Of a DNA stretch of 64,000 nt, positions 25,557 through 37,236 are shown one piece after another. Position numbers and translations under genes: made by a program. Numbering within the stretch: the first letter of the stretch is position 1; every line of letters starts with the position of its first letter. The DNA lies in NCBI RefSeq assembly GCF_000196255.1, contig NC_006371.1, positions 1,158,467 through 1,222,466 on the forward strand, given 5' to 3'. Below the pieces are notes generated by a model, which worked only from the letters and a program-made list of their open reading frames with translations, searched no databases and had not been told where the DNA came from. This DNA is from Photobacterium profundum SS9 (lineage in GTDB: Bacteria > Pseudomonadota > Gammaproteobacteria > Enterobacterales > Vibrionaceae).

Positions 25557-26861
25557 ATGAAATCGTTACTTTCATTAATACAGAAACATAAACAAGGACA
25601 AGCGACTGGAATTTATTCGGTATGTTCTGCTCACCCTTTGGTTATTGAAGCAGCACTAAAACAAGCCGCGAAAGACAAGCAACTGGTACTGATCGAAGCG
25701 ACATCAAATCAGGTAAATCAATTTGGTGGCTACACAGGAATGACACCAAAAGACTTTACTGAGCGTGTATTCAAACTTGCAGATCAACTGAGCTTTCCGG
25801 TTAAAAATATTGTGCTAGGAGGCGACCACTTGGGCCCTAACTGCTGGCAAAACCTTTCAGCAGAAGATGCAATGAAATTATCGGAACAAATGGTCCACGA
25901 CTATGTCACCGCGGGCTTTAAGAAAATTCATCTTGATTGCTCAATGCCATGCGCTGACGACACTACGCCGTTAAGCGAAGATATTATGGCAGAGCGTGCT
26001 GCAAAACTCTGTTTAGCAGCCGAACAAGCATTTCAAGCAATAGATGGGGAAGCACCTGTTTATGTTATTGGTACAGAGGTTCCAACACCAGGCGGAGCGC
26101 TGGAGTCGTTAGACGAAGGTGTTGAAGTTACTAAGCCAGAAGAAGCCATCACCACTTTGAATGCTCACCATCAAGCCTTTAGTGACTTTGGACTTGGTTA
26201 TGTTTGGCCTCGCGTTATTGGCCTTGTTGTTCAACCAGGGGTTGAGTTTGATCACCACTCTATCCATCACTACCAACGCCAAGCAGCCAAACCGCTCGGT
26301 AAAATGATTGAAAAACAGCCTTACCTTGTGTTTGAGGCACACTCGACGGATTACCAAAACCCAGCGGCTTACCAACAATTAGTTGAAGACCATTTTGCCA
26401 TCTTAAAAGTCGGCCCTGCCCTCACATTTGCTCTTCGTGAAGCCCTATTCGGTTTAGACCGTGCAGAGAAAGAATGGCTAGGCACTCACCACGCTTCCCA
26501 CTTACGCGAAACCATCGAACAAATCATGCACGAACAACCAGATTACTGGCGTTCACATTACCTAAGTAAAGGCCACCAACAATTCCTTGATTGCAACTAT
26601 AGCTTAAGCGATCGCATTCGTTACTACTGGACACATCCAGACGTGCAAGCCGCACAACAAGCGTTGTTTGAACACTTAACAGCAAACCCACTACCTGTCA
26701 CGTTGCTTAGCCAGTACTTACCGAATCAAGCTAAAGCGATTACCCAACAACTTATTGACAATACGCCAGCTGACATCGTCATTCACAAGATAATGGAAGT
26801 GACAAACGTCTATTCCAACGCTTGTTATGTCAACAACGTGGCGAGCAAGGAGACCATCTGA
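25557..26861 (+). CDS. agaZ: Tagatose-1,6-bisphosphate aldolase accessory subunit AgaZ/KbaZ
   Basis: A 434-residue member of the GatZ/KbaZ family, the usual length. These proteins stabilise and activate the class II tagatose-1,6-bisphosphate aldolase (KbaY/GatY) rather than acting as a kinase. Family landmarks are GIYSVCSAHPLVIEAAL at the N-terminus, ATSNQVNQFGGYTGMTP, LGGDHLGPN and VIGTEVPTPGG. It follows agaR by 8 bases and overlaps the agaS start as TGATG, giving translational coupling. The partner aldolase is the last gene of the same operon. Confidence 0.93.
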   Translation: MKSLLSLIQKHKQGQATGIYSVCSAHPLVIEAALKQAAKDKQLVLIEATSNQVNQFGGYTGMTPKDFTERVFKLADQLSFPVKNIVLGGDHLGPNCWQNLSAEDAMKLSEQMVHDYVTAGFKKIHLDCSMPCADDTTPLSEDIMAERAAKLCLAAEQAFQAIDGEAPVYVIGTEVPTPGGALESLDEGVEVTKPEEAITTLNAHHQAFSDFGLGYVWPRVIGLVVQPGVEFDHHSIHHYQRQAAKPLGKMIEKQPYLVFEAHSTDYQNPAAYQQLVEDHFAILKVGPALTFALREALFGLDRAEKEWLGTHHASHLRETIEQIMHEQPDYWRSHYLSKGHQQFLDCNYSLSDRIRYYWTHPDVQAAQQALFEHLTANPLPVTLLSQYLPNQAKAITQQLIDNTPADIVIHKIMEVTNVYSNACYVNNVASKETI

Positions 26862-28018
26862 TGACAACATTTTTAGACTACCAAGAGAAATGGCTAGAAC
26901 AACACAATGCTATTCATACCGCACGTGAAATTAGCCAACAACCAAGGTTATGGCATGAGCTTGGCATGATATTGGAACAGCAATTTGACGATGTGAACGC
27001 ATTCTTATCTCCTCTCACATCACGCTCTGATTTACGCATTATCTTAACGGGCGCTGGCACATCTGCCTTCGTTGGTGATGCTGCAGTACCTTTCATTCAG
27101 GCTGGGCTTAACTTCCAAGTTGAATCGATTCCAACAACAAATTTAGTGTCCAACCCTGAGCAATATTTAGACTCAAGCCGACCAACACTTTTAGTGTCAT
27201 ACGCGCGCTCAGGTAACAGCCCTGAAAGTGTGGCGGCAGTTGAACTTGTTGATCAGTTTATCGACGAAAGCTACCACCTGTTTTTAACCTGCAATAGTGA
27301 AGGCGCGCTTTCTCATTTTGCTCAATATGCAAGTCATGCATATTGCATGTTAATGCCTGAAGGCACCAACGATAAAAGCTTTGCAATGACATCCAGCTTT
27401 AGCTGCATGTTAATGGCTACACTCACCTTACTGAGTGGTGATATGCCAAAACTGTGGCGCAGCCAAATCGATGTAACCGCTCAGCTCTGTGAAGACAAAT
27501 TATCTCAATGGTCAGAAGCTATTAAACAACTCGCAACCGAACCTTATGAGCGCTTAATTGTTCTCGGCAGTGGTGGTTTCTCTGGCTTAGCACGTGAAGC
27601 CTCTCTGAAATCGCTTGAGCTAAGTGCTGGCAAAGTGATGACGACTTTTGACTCATCACTCGGGTTCCGTCACGGACCTAAATTTACCATCAACGACAAA
27701 GCATTGGTGATTCAGTTTTTCTCAAGTGATGAATACACCCGCTTGTACGACACCGACCTCTACAACGAGATCAGCAAAGACCAACTCGCACTGCGCCATA
27801 TTGCGTTAAGTGAGAGTGCAATCAATGGCGAAGGGGCATTTGAACTTGGTCATCTTGGGCTAGGCGATGCATGGCTCTGTTTCCCATACATCTTGTTCTG
27901 CCAAATGTTGGCCTTTGAGAAATCACTCCAGTTAGGTTTTGGCCCTGATAACCCATGCCCAACAGGCGAAGTAAACCGTGTGGTACAAGGCGTCACTATC
28001 TATCCACACACAAAATAA
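26861..28018 (+). CDS. agaS: AgaS: galactosamine-6-phosphate deaminase/isomerase (SIS domain)
   Basis: A 385-residue SIS-domain enzyme that converts galactosamine-6-phosphate to tagatose-6-phosphate and ammonia in the aga pathway. The start at 26861 follows AAGGAG and overlaps the agaZ stop; the longer upstream frame reads into agaZ. Two SIS modules are visible: ILTGAGTSAFVGDAAVPF with VSYARSGNSPES, then IVLGSGGFSGLAREASLKSL with FDSSLGFRHGPK. No separate agaI gene is in the operon, which agrees with AgaS performing this step. Confidence 0.93.
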   Translation: MTTFLDYQEKWLEQHNAIHTAREISQQPRLWHELGMILEQQFDDVNAFLSPLTSRSDLRIILTGAGTSAFVGDAAVPFIQAGLNFQVESIPTTNLVSNPEQYLDSSRPTLLVSYARSGNSPESVAAVELVDQFIDESYHLFLTCNSEGALSHFAQYASHAYCMLMPEGTNDKSFAMTSSFSCMLMATLTLLSGDMPKLWRSQIDVTAQLCEDKLSQWSEAIKQLATEPYERLIVLGSGGFSGLAREASLKSLELSAGKVMTTFDSSLGFRHGPKFTINDKALVIQFFSSDEYTRLYDTDLYNEISKDQLALRHIALSESAINGEGAFELGHLGLGDAWLCFPYILFCQMLAFEKSLQLGFGPDNPCPTGEVNRVVQGVTIYPHTK

Positions 28019-28061
28019 CCTACCCATTTAACAAGTAACCGCATTTAAAAAGGACAATACA

Positions 28062-28535
28062 ATGCCAAATATCGTTTTAAGTCGAATAGATGAACGCTTA
28101 GTCCACGGCCAAGTAGGCGTGCAATGGGTAGGTTTTGCTGATGCAAATATTGTTGTCGTGGTTAACGACGAAGTCGCGAACGATGAAATCCAACAAAACC
28201 TAATGGAAATGGTACTGGCTGATGGCATTGCCATCCGTTTTTGGACAGTGCAAAAAACCATCAACACCATTCACAAAGCCGCCGACCGCCAGCGTATTTT
28301 ATTAGTTTGTCGTACGCCTCGCGATTTCCGTCAATTGGTCGAAGGAGGTGTGCCTATCACCAAGATCAACATCGGCAATATGCACTACGCCGAAGGGAAA
28401 AAACAAATTTATAAAACTGTTTCAGTTGATGCTGAAGATATAACGGAATTTGAAAAGCTAAAAGCACTAGGGGTGAATTGCACAATACAAGGTGTACCCA
28501 CTGAAGGTGCTACCGACCTCTTTACTCTTATTTGA
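28062..28535 (+). CDS. agaV: PTS mannose-family IIB component (AgaV-type)
   Basis: Cytosolic 157-residue IIB domain that passes phosphate from IIA to the incoming amino sugar. It starts MPNIVLSRIDERLVHGQVGV, where the His in the LVHGQV motif (residue about 15) is the phosphorylated residue. Length is normal for IIB-Man proteins. An AAAAAGGACAATACA ribosome site precedes the ATG, and the same leader is repeated before the next gene. With the following IIC, IID and IIA genes it makes a complete N-acetylgalactosamine or galactosamine transporter. Confidence 0.92.
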   Translation: MPNIVLSRIDERLVHGQVGVQWVGFADANIVVVVNDEVANDEIQQNLMEMVLADGIAIRFWTVQKTINTIHKAADRQRILLVCRTPRDFRQLVEGGVPITKINIGNMHYAEGKKQIYKTVSVDAEDITEFEKLKALGVNCTIQGVPTEGATDLFTLI

Positions 28536-28552
28536 TAAAAAGGACAATACTA

Positions 28553-29329
28553 ATGGAAATAGGATTCTTACAGGCATTGATGCTCGGCATCTTAGCCTTC
28601 TTTGCTGGCCTTGACTTGTTCAATGGCTTAACCCACTTTCACCGCCCTGTCGTATTAGGGCCTCTGGTCGGCTTCATTCTAGGCGACTTGCAAACCGGTA
28701 TCTTAGTTGGAGGGACGTTAGAGCTAATTTGGATGGGTCTAGCCCCTCTAGCTGGTGCTCAGCCACCTAACGTGATTATCGGTACGATCGTAGGTACCAC
28801 TTTTGCAATCAGCACCAGCGTTGAGCCAAACGTGGCGGTAGGTGTAGCTGTACCTTTCGCGGTCGCGGTACAAATGGGGATCACACTCCTGTTCTCAGCA
28901 ATGTCAGCAGTAATGTCTAAATGTGATGAGTATGCACAAAACGCTGATACTGACGGCATCGAGCGCGTCAACTACTTTGCGCTAGCAGTACTCGGTACCT
29001 TCTATTTCCTATGTGCATTTTTACCCGTTTACCTTGGCGCAGAACACGCAGGAGCCATTGTTGAAACCCTACCGAAAGAGCTTGTCGACGGTTTAGGCGT
29101 AGCAGGCGGCATCATGCCAGCGATTGGTTTCGCGGTACTAATGAAAATCATGATGAAAAACGTCTACATCCCTTACTTTATTCTAGGTTTTGTTGCTGCT
29201 GCGTGGCTTCAACTACCCATCCTCGCAATTGCTGCTGCAGCAACAGCCATGGCGGTAATTGACTTCATGCGTAAATCTGAACCTACACCTGTCACTGCAC
29301 CTGCTGAGGATCTTGAAGATGGAATCTAA
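28553..29329 (+). CDS. agaW: PTS mannose-family IIC permease (AgaW-type)
   Basis: Integral membrane IIC subunit of 258 residues with about 6-8 helices, beginning MEIGFLQALMLGILAFFAGL and containing LGDLQTGILVGGTLELIWMG, a hallmark of the IIC-Man family. The start at 28553 is chosen over an ATG 21 bases upstream that lies before the AAAAAGGACAATACTA ribosome site. With IID it forms the sugar channel. The end overlaps the IID start by 11 bases. Confidence 0.92.
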   Translation: MEIGFLQALMLGILAFFAGLDLFNGLTHFHRPVVLGPLVGFILGDLQTGILVGGTLELIWMGLAPLAGAQPPNVIIGTIVGTTFAISTSVEPNVAVGVAVPFAVAVQMGITLLFSAMSAVMSKCDEYAQNADTDGIERVNYFALAVLGTFYFLCAFLPVYLGAEHAGAIVETLPKELVDGLGVAGGIMPAIGFAVLMKIMMKNVYIPYFILGFVAAAWLQLPILAIAAAATAMAVIDFMRKSEPTPVTAPAEDLEDGI

Positions 29330-30206
29330 TGTAAGTAACGAACTTGACCTTCGTACAGCCCAACTTGCCGATGTACAACCAGCTCCTAGTGCCGCTCAAG
29401 ATGAGTATGAAAACAAAGAAATTGGAGCAGAGTTAAACAAATCAGACATCAACCGCATGGTTTGGCGTTCTTTGTTATTGCAAGCATCATTTAACTTTGA
29501 GCGTATGCAGGCATCAGGTTGGCTTTACGGTTTATTACCCGCACTGAAGAAAATCCACACCAATAAAGCGGATCTTTCTAAAGCGATGCAAGGCCACATG
29601 GGCTTCTTCAATACGCACCCATTTTTGGTGACCTTTGTGATGGGCATTGTACTTGCAATGGAACGCTCTAAGCAGAACGTCAGCAGTATCCAAAGTACCA
29701 AAATTGCCGTTGGTGCACCAATGGGCGGTATCGGTGATGCAATGTTCTGGCTCACCCTACTACCTATCTGCGGAGGTATTGGCGCTGACCTTGCGTTGCA
29801 AGGATCCATCATGGGTGCTGTGTTCTTCATCGTACTGTTTAACGTTGTGCATTTTGGCCTCCGCTTCGGCCTTGCTCACTATGCCTACCGTATGGGTGTT
29901 GCAGCCATCCCAATGATTAAGGCAAACACCAAGAAAGTTGGCCACGCAGCTTCTGTTGTCGGTATGACGGTGATCGGCGCACTGGTTGCTACCTACGTTC
30001 GCCTGTCAACAACCGCAGAAATCACAGCTGGTGATGCAGTAGTTAAATTGCAGGCAGATGTTATCGATAAACTGATGCCAGCATTTCTACCATTGCTTTA
30101 CACCCTCGCGATGTATGCGTTAGTGAAACGTGGTTGGAGCCCAATAAAACTTATTGGTATCACTGTGATACTGGGTGTTTCTGGGCGTTTCATGGGCTTC
30201 TTATAA
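29319..30206 (+). CDS. agaE: PTS mannose-family IID permease (AgaE-type)
   Basis: Membrane IID subunit of 295 residues starting at ATG 29319 behind GAGGATCTTGAAG, so it overlaps the IIC gene by 11 bases. IID hallmarks are LLLQASFNFERMQASGWLYG and the helix-rich C-terminal half with FWLTLLPICGGIGADLALQG. An unusually long hydrophilic N-terminal tail of about 40 residues, rich in Glu and Ala, precedes the conserved core. It partners the IIC protein in amino-sugar uptake. Confidence 0.91.
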   Translation: MESNVSNELDLRTAQLADVQPAPSAAQDEYENKEIGAELNKSDINRMVWRSLLLQASFNFERMQASGWLYGLLPALKKIHTNKADLSKAMQGHMGFFNTHPFLVTFVMGIVLAMERSKQNVSSIQSTKIAVGAPMGGIGDAMFWLTLLPICGGIGADLALQGSIMGAVFFIVLFNVVHFGLRFGLAHYAYRMGVAAIPMIKANTKKVGHAASVVGMTVIGALVATYVRLSTTAEITAGDAVVKLQADVIDKLMPAFLPLLYTLAMYALVKRGWSPIKLIGITVILGVSGRFMGFL

Positions 30207-30281
30207 GTAGATTAAGTCACTCACATATTATCAATAAACCATTATGGGGCCAACGTGTTTGGCTCCAAAAAGGAATGCTAC

Positions 30282-30711
30282 ATGATTGCTGTAATTCTGT
30301 CTGGACACGGTGCTTTTGCTTCCGGAATCGAGCAAGCCATTCATCAAATCATCGGTGAACAAGATCAATTTAGAGCCATTGATTTTCCTGTCGATATGAC
30401 AACACCGCAACTTGAAACGGCAATGCGCACAGCCATTAACGAATTAGATTCGAATGACGGCATTGTCTTCCTTACCGACCTACTGGGTGGAACCCCTTTT
30501 CGTACCGCTTCGCTATTGAGCCAAGAGCGCCAATACATCGAAGTGATTACAGGCACCAACATGCAAATGGCAGCTGAAATGCTACTTGAGCGTGACGAAC
30601 TCACCATTGCTGAATTCCCTAAGCAAGCGTTGGAATGCGGTCGTAGAGGTATCACCTCACTGACTGTTGAAATGGCACTAAAATCAGAAAAATCTGTGGC
30701 GGTAATAGAAG

Positions 30712-30722
<11 letters not shown>
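30282..30722 (+). CDS. agaF: PTS mannose-family IIA component (AgaF-type)
   Basis: Cytosolic 146-residue IIA domain. The start at 30282 follows AAAAAGGAATGCTAC. The phosphorylated histidine is in VILSGHGAFASGIEQAI (His9), and GGTPFRTASLL is the second family motif. It receives phosphate from HPr and passes it to IIB. The gene overlaps the deacetylase start by 11 bases. Confidence 0.92.
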
Positions 30723-32750
<2,028 letters not shown>

Positions 32751-32806
32751 ATCAATACCACAACAACACCAAATCGGTGAAATCCACTCTAGAAATATTC
32801 TTACAG

Positions 32807-32833
32807 GTTGCCTCTTCGCGAGGCAACTTTTTT
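32807..32833 (+). terminator. Intrinsic terminator of the aga operon
   Basis: A perfect 8-bp stem, GTTGCCTC with GAGGCAAC, closes a TTCGC loop and is followed by six T residues, 57 bases after the aldolase stop. Confidence 0.93.
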
Positions 32834-32948
32834 GAAAATAACTATTTTCATTAACTTTACAATCTGTAACTTTTTACAAAACTTGTGAAGATTTCACTTA
32901 TTATCATACTATTAGCTGCTCAATAACTCAGAGGAAAAAGCTTTACCC

Positions 32949-33872
32949 TCATATTTGGGTCATGCTGTTAAATCTATCAAAAAGAAAGTCCAAGAATAAT
33001 CGAATGCGTTTAGGCTGATACTTCTTACTAATGTAAACGACATTCAAGTCTGTGCTTGATATTGACGTCGATGTATTGAAGTTCTTCATGTATCCATTAA
33101 GCACAGTGACGAGACGCAGACTATTTATATCGGCTTGCACGTCTAGAACAGATTTAAGCGCTATCCCTACTCCTTCTAATGCCCAATATCGAATAACTTC
33201 ACCATCATCTGAAAACCGCTTCGGTACAACTGTAATGGCGTTCTTCTTGTCTTGCTCCTGAAAATGCCATGTCTTTAACTCCTCATTGCTACGAAGCATT
33301 GCCAAACAATCATGATTAACTAAGTCTTGTGGCTTTAATGGCGTTCCATGCTTTGCTAAGTATTCAGGTGATGCGCATAGCACTCGTCGGCTTGGTGACA
33401 GCCGTCGTGATATCAAACTGCTATCTGCAAGCTCTCCATATCTAATCACGATGTCCATACCCGATTCAGCAATATTAGAGATGTGATCGTCCAAATATAG
33501 ATAAGGCACAACATCTGGATACTGTTTACAGAACTCAGACAATATAGGAAGAATATATTGTTTACCAATATCTTTGGGGGCGACGATTTTTAGTGAGCCT
33601 TTCACTTCCTTGACGCCATTCTGGATAAGGTTTTCAGCTTCACTGACGTTATCCAATATCTCAATGCAGGCTTTATGGTAGAGCTCACCAGAGTCTGTCA
33701 GTGATACATGCCTTGTGCTTCGATTAAGCAGCTTCACACCATACCGCTCTTCAAGTGCCTGAAGCCTTGCCGTCATAGTAGCAGGAGAAAGGCCAAGATC
33801 ACGCCCTGCAGCCGCTAGCCCTTGATGCTTCACTATGCTCACGAACATTGCCATATCAGAAAACTTGTCCAC
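32949..33872 (-). CDS. LysR-family regulator (CrgA/DhcR-like branch)
   Basis: A 307-residue LysR protein. The helix-turn-helix at about 15-60 reads AAAGRDLGLSPATMTARLQALEERYG, and the effector domain from about 90 has GSLKIVAPKDIGKQYILP and the DIVIRYGELADSSLISRRL strand typical of the branch that regulates short-chain dehydrogenases and efflux pumps. It is divergent from the SDR and MFS genes at 33991-35928 with about 118 bases between, so it probably controls them. The ligand is unknown. Confidence 0.88.
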   Translation of the reverse strand: MDKFSDMAMFVSIVKHQGLAAAGRDLGLSPATMTARLQALEERYGVKLLNRSTRHVSLTDSGELYHKACIEILDNVSEAENLIQNGVKEVKGSLKIVAPKDIGKQYILPILSEFCKQYPDVVPYLYLDDHISNIAESGMDIVIRYGELADSSLISRRLSPSRRVLCASPEYLAKHGTPLKPQDLVNHDCLAMLRSNEELKTWHFQEQDKKNAITVVPKRFSDDGEVIRYWALEGVGIALKSVLDVQADINSLRLVTVLNGYMKNFNTSTSISSTDLNVVYISKKYQPKRIRLFLDFLFDRFNSMTQI

Positions 33873-33990
33873 GTCTCACTCCTATTGTTCAGGTTATCCG
33901 AATAATGATTTCGCATTTCACTCAATTATCAAATTAACACGAATAAATATAATGGCAACCATCAACAAGAACAACGAAAAGGAACGGATT

Positions 33991-34659
33991 ATGAAACAGG
34001 AAAAAACAACGTACATCATCATTGGCGGCACATCAGGTATCGGGGAAGCCGTCGCGAAACACTTCGATAATGGCAATAACATTGTCCACGTTGCAAGCCG
34101 AAAAGTAGGGTTAGATATCAGTGACGAAAAAGCGGTGCATTGTTACTTTGAATCCATAGGCCCTTTCGATCACCTTGTTGTTACAGCAGGCTCATACGCT
34201 CCTGTCGGAAAGGTGACAGATGTCGCCATTGATGATGCAAAAAAAGCATTTGAGACCAAATTCTGGGGAACAATTAATGTCGCGAAGCATGCAGCTCGTT
34301 ACATGACACCGAATGGTTCTATCACGCTAACAACGGGAATGCTTTCACGCAAAGTGGTTGCCAACACTTACACAAAAACAGCCATTAATGCGGCTTTAGA
34401 AGCCGTGACGAAGGTGCTCGCCAAAGAGCTGTCACCTATTCGCGTTAACGCTGTCAGCCCTGGTCTCACAATGACCACTGCCTATAACAACATGGATGAA
34501 ACAGCGCGTGAAGCCATGTATGAAAACGCAAAACGGAATTTACCCGCAGGTAAAGTTGGCGAGGCGTCAGATATTGCGATGGCTTACGTCATGGCAATCA
34601 CGAATCAATACATGACAGGCTCAATTATCGATGTCGATGGTGGCGCTTTAGTCAACTAA
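33991..34659 (+). CDS. Short-chain dehydrogenase/reductase
   Basis: NAD(P)-dependent SDR of 222 residues. The start at 33991 follows AAAAGGAACGG. The cofactor motif IIGGTSGIGEAVAKHF is a TGxxxGxG variant at about 9-24, and the C-terminus has VNAVSPGLTMTTAYN and GSIIDVDGG. The usual catalytic YxxxK is present as YTKTAINAA, where Tyr and Lys are three apart instead of four, so the active site may be YTKT-like variant or shifted. It is probably co-transcribed with the MFS gene and controlled by the divergent LysR. Confidence 0.85.
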   Translation: MKQEKTTYIIIGGTSGIGEAVAKHFDNGNNIVHVASRKVGLDISDEKAVHCYFESIGPFDHLVVTAGSYAPVGKVTDVAIDDAKKAFETKFWGTINVAKHAARYMTPNGSITLTTGMLSRKVVANTYTKTAINAALEAVTKVLAKELSPIRVNAVSPGLTMTTAYNNMDETAREAMYENAKRNLPAGKVGEASDIAMAYVMAITNQYMTGSIIDVDGGALVN

Positions 34660-34675
34660 CACATAAAAATGCTGC

Positions 34676-34711
34676 ATGGGCGTACAAGACGAATCCCATT
34701 AATACGCCCAT
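34676..34711. other. Hairpin between the SDR and MFS genes
   Basis: ATGGGCGTA and TACGCCCAT form a perfect 9-bp stem around an 18-base loop. No T tract follows, so it is more likely an intercistronic RNA structure than a terminator. Confidence 0.4.
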
Positions 34712-34743
34712 CAATATCGAAAAATAAGTAGAGATAATCAATC

Positions 34744-35928
34744 ATGAATAAAGAAAAAATGCCGTTTCAGGTCTGGATTTTAACACTCGCAGCATTCGCC
34801 ATCGGCACCGCTGAGTTTGTTATTGCGGGTATTCTTCCTCAGATAGCAACGTCACTCTCTATTACTGAAGGTCAGGCTGGTTACTTAATCAGTGCTTACG
34901 CATTAGCCATTGTTATCGGCGGTCCAATCTTAACCATTTATTTAGCCCGTTTTAATAAGAAAGTTGTACTAACAGGATTAATGGCACTGTTTATTATCGG
35001 TAATATACTGTCAGCGTTGGCACCCACCTATAACTTACTATTGGTTAGCCGCGTTATTGCAGGTCTTGTGCAAGGTCCATTTTATGGCATTGGCGCTGTT
35101 GTCGCGACCAATTTGGTATCAGAGAAAATGGCAGGTCGTGCTGTTGGGCAGATGTTCGCAGGTCTGACTCTTGCTAATGTACTGGGTGTTCCTGCTGGCA
35201 CGTGGATCAGCTTGCAGTTCGGATGGCACAACACATTCTTTACTGTAGCCGCATTCGGTGCTGTCGCAATGGTTTCAATTCTAACGTCTATCAAATCAAC
35301 GGGTCATGGTGAAGCAAAGAACATTAAAACCCAGCTTATGGCCTTCAAAAATCCAATGCTATTAATTAGCTTAGCGATTACCGCTTTATCATGGTCTGGC
35401 TTCATGACGCTATATGGCTACCTTGCTCCTATCGCTATGCACACGACGGGTTACGGTGAAGAAGCCGTTACTTGGATCCTCGTTATTGTTGGAGCTGGTT
35501 TAATCATTGGTAATATACTGGGTGGTCGTTCTTCCGACAAAAATCTTGGCAAAGCCTCCATGTTCTGGGCTGTTGCAATGATTATCTCACTGGTTGCCGT
35601 CGGTCTGGTCGTTGATAACAAGATTTTGTTTGTAGTCGCCGCTTTTATATTCGGTATTGCATCGTTTGCAAACGTACCCGCAATGCAACTTCGAGTGATG
35701 AATCATGGTGGTGAAGGTCAGGAGCTTGCCGCAACCGCGAACATTTCAGCCTTTAACTTAGCAAATGCGTTTGGTGGATTCCTCGGCGGCATGGTGCTTG
35801 ATAGCCAACTCGGCGCTGGCATGATCCCTTTCGCGGCAGTCATTGTTCCAATAATTGGCTTACTGTTTATCGCTAAAGTAAACAAACGTGAAAAAACACA
35901 AGGTAAATTAGCAACCGACTTTAACTAA
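34744..35928 (+). CDS. MFS efflux transporter (DHA1/AraJ-YdhP type)
   Basis: Twelve-helix major facilitator of 394 residues, the length of DHA1 drug or sugar exporters. The N-terminal helix has AFAIGTAEFVIAGILPQIA, close to the GTAEFVxxGLLP signature of AraJ/YdhP/SotB-like exporters, and loop 2-3 has the shortened GGPILTIYLARFNKK motif A. AGTAGAGATAATC precedes the ATG with only a weak ribosome site. It follows the SDR gene by 84 bases. The substrate is unknown; export of a compound modified by the SDR is a guess. Confidence 0.9.
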   Translation: MNKEKMPFQVWILTLAAFAIGTAEFVIAGILPQIATSLSITEGQAGYLISAYALAIVIGGPILTIYLARFNKKVVLTGLMALFIIGNILSALAPTYNLLLVSRVIAGLVQGPFYGIGAVVATNLVSEKMAGRAVGQMFAGLTLANVLGVPAGTWISLQFGWHNTFFTVAAFGAVAMVSILTSIKSTGHGEAKNIKTQLMAFKNPMLLISLAITALSWSGFMTLYGYLAPIAMHTTGYGEEAVTWILVIVGAGLIIGNILGGRSSDKNLGKASMFWAVAMIISLVAVGLVVDNKILFVVAAFIFGIASFANVPAMQLRVMNHGGEGQELAATANISAFNLANAFGGFLGGMVLDSQLGAGMIPFAAVIVPIIGLLFIAKVNKREKTQGKLATDFN

Positions 35929-36003
35929 GGTAAATCATTAATCACTGATTGCTAAAGAAAAAATAACAAACTAAGCCCACTAATTTTTACGAGTAGTAAG
36001 AGT

Positions 36004-36269
36004 TATACCCAAGCTACCTTAAGATGCAGGATTCAGAGTGATCTCAGCGTATTTAATTCAAGGAAAGTGTGTGTAGGAATGGCATTCCCTTTCAAACACA
36101 TTTGACACAGAAGTAGATACGCTGAATCACTCCCGAAGGGCGAGTTTTGTTGGGATCTATGCGGTGTTACTTATTTTCAACGTAGAACGACTAGGTCTAT
36201 AAATAAGTGCCTTGCCTAGAGCCCAACAAATTCTCGCTGAAACGAGCATCTTGAGGTAACTTGGGTATA
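36004..36269. repeat. Full-length 266-bp MITE of the TATACCCAAG family
   Basis: The element has imperfect terminal inverted repeats of about 24 bases (TATACCCAAGCTACCTTAAG at the left, its complement CTTGAGGTAACTTGGGTATA at the right). It encodes nothing. Its interior (ATCTCAGCGTATTTAATTCA, GGGCGAGTTTTGTTGGG, TTATTTTCAACGTAGAAC) is shared in the opposite orientation with the copy at 45363-45644. It occupies most of the 432-base gap between the MFS gene and the next ORF. Confidence 0.85.
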
Positions 36270-36360
36270 GTGGGTTTTATACATCAGAGAAACGCTTTAA
36301 ACCGCCATCACTTTCGCTTTCTAGAAACCTAAGGTGTTCGGCTCTGAAAATAATAAATGA

Positions 36361-36927
36361 TTACAATCGACAAAGTTCAACTCGTAAATGCGTTTCGTCT
36401 TCATAAGCAAGTACTGATTGAAAATGATCGCTTTTATCGATTTGTTCTGAAAATATATCTTTATACTCTGGCGAACCGATAAATAATATTTGAGTTGTTT
36501 TGATCATCAATCCTTCCTCATCGAAAATGGCTTGTAGGTCAGATTCAATCACACAGACGAGTACTTGACCAAACCGCGCCTGTAAATCAAGTTCACGTGC
36601 ATTAGCAAACTGAACCTTCGTGGTTAGCTGAGATTCGACCATGCTGATCAGTTCAACAAAGCGGTGCATATCAGTCGAACAATTTTCGATAAGTTTCATC
36701 TGTTCAGACAAGAGTAACGATTCCAGTCCGTCGTTAAGTTTGGCAACCGTTAACCACTGCTTAATGTTCTTTTTAATGCGTTTGTAACGATTGGATTTAA
36801 TAGCGCGCTTAAGAAACTGATTTAGTTTAACGTTTCGATCGGCAATGGTTAGTTTTTTATCAAGGTTACAAAATTCAATGTGCAATAAAGCATGAGTCGT
36901 TATATCAAGAAGAAGCGTTGAGTTCAT
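36361..36927 (-). CDS. Hypothetical 188-residue protein
   Basis: No family recognised. The product is soluble and has no signal peptide or membrane segment. The N-terminal half is basic and helical (NQFLKRAIKSNRYKRIKKNI is the most basic patch at about 37-56), and the C-terminal half is acidic (EYKDIFSEQIDKSDHF). The basic patch could contact nucleic acid. It is monocistronic, flanked by a MITE and a long AT-rich gap. Confidence 0.6.
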   Translation of the reverse strand: MNSTLLLDITTHALLHIEFCNLDKKLTIADRNVKLNQFLKRAIKSNRYKRIKKNIKQWLTVAKLNDGLESLLLSEQMKLIENCSTDMHRFVELISMVESQLTTKVQFANARELDLQARFGQVLVCVIESDLQAIFDEEGLMIKTTQILFIGSPEYKDIFSEQIDKSDHFQSVLAYEDETHLRVELCRL

Positions 36928-37236
36928 TTCTGTTCCGTTGAAACCTTAAGGACCAAATCATCATACTACCGACGGCTTATATATGTCTAACTAACATTAG
37001 ATCGCAACACTTACTCTAATGCCAACTAAACCAGAAGCACAGCAATTAGTTATTGATAATCTTGCCGAACTAACCCCCTTCTTATGTTAATTCGGCGTGT
37101 ACTAATAGGATCTGCTTGAATAATAAGCCAGCCCAAAATAATCCCTATAATGACTGTCATATTTCTTCATAAATCATTGACATTTAGGGCAAACGCCATA
37201 GCCTTGTCTCATCTAACCAATGAGGCAATCGTAATC
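36928..37236. other. Intergenic region before the menB-like pseudogene
   Basis: A 309-base AT-rich gap. A 23-codon frame at 37019-37090 (starting MPTKPEAQQLVIDNL) may be the start of a lost gene, but nothing supports expression. Confidence 0.3.

Noticed and set aside
37019..37090. 23-codon frame MPTKPEAQQLVIDNL before menB
   Set aside because: No ribosome site, no recognisable continuation and too short to judge.
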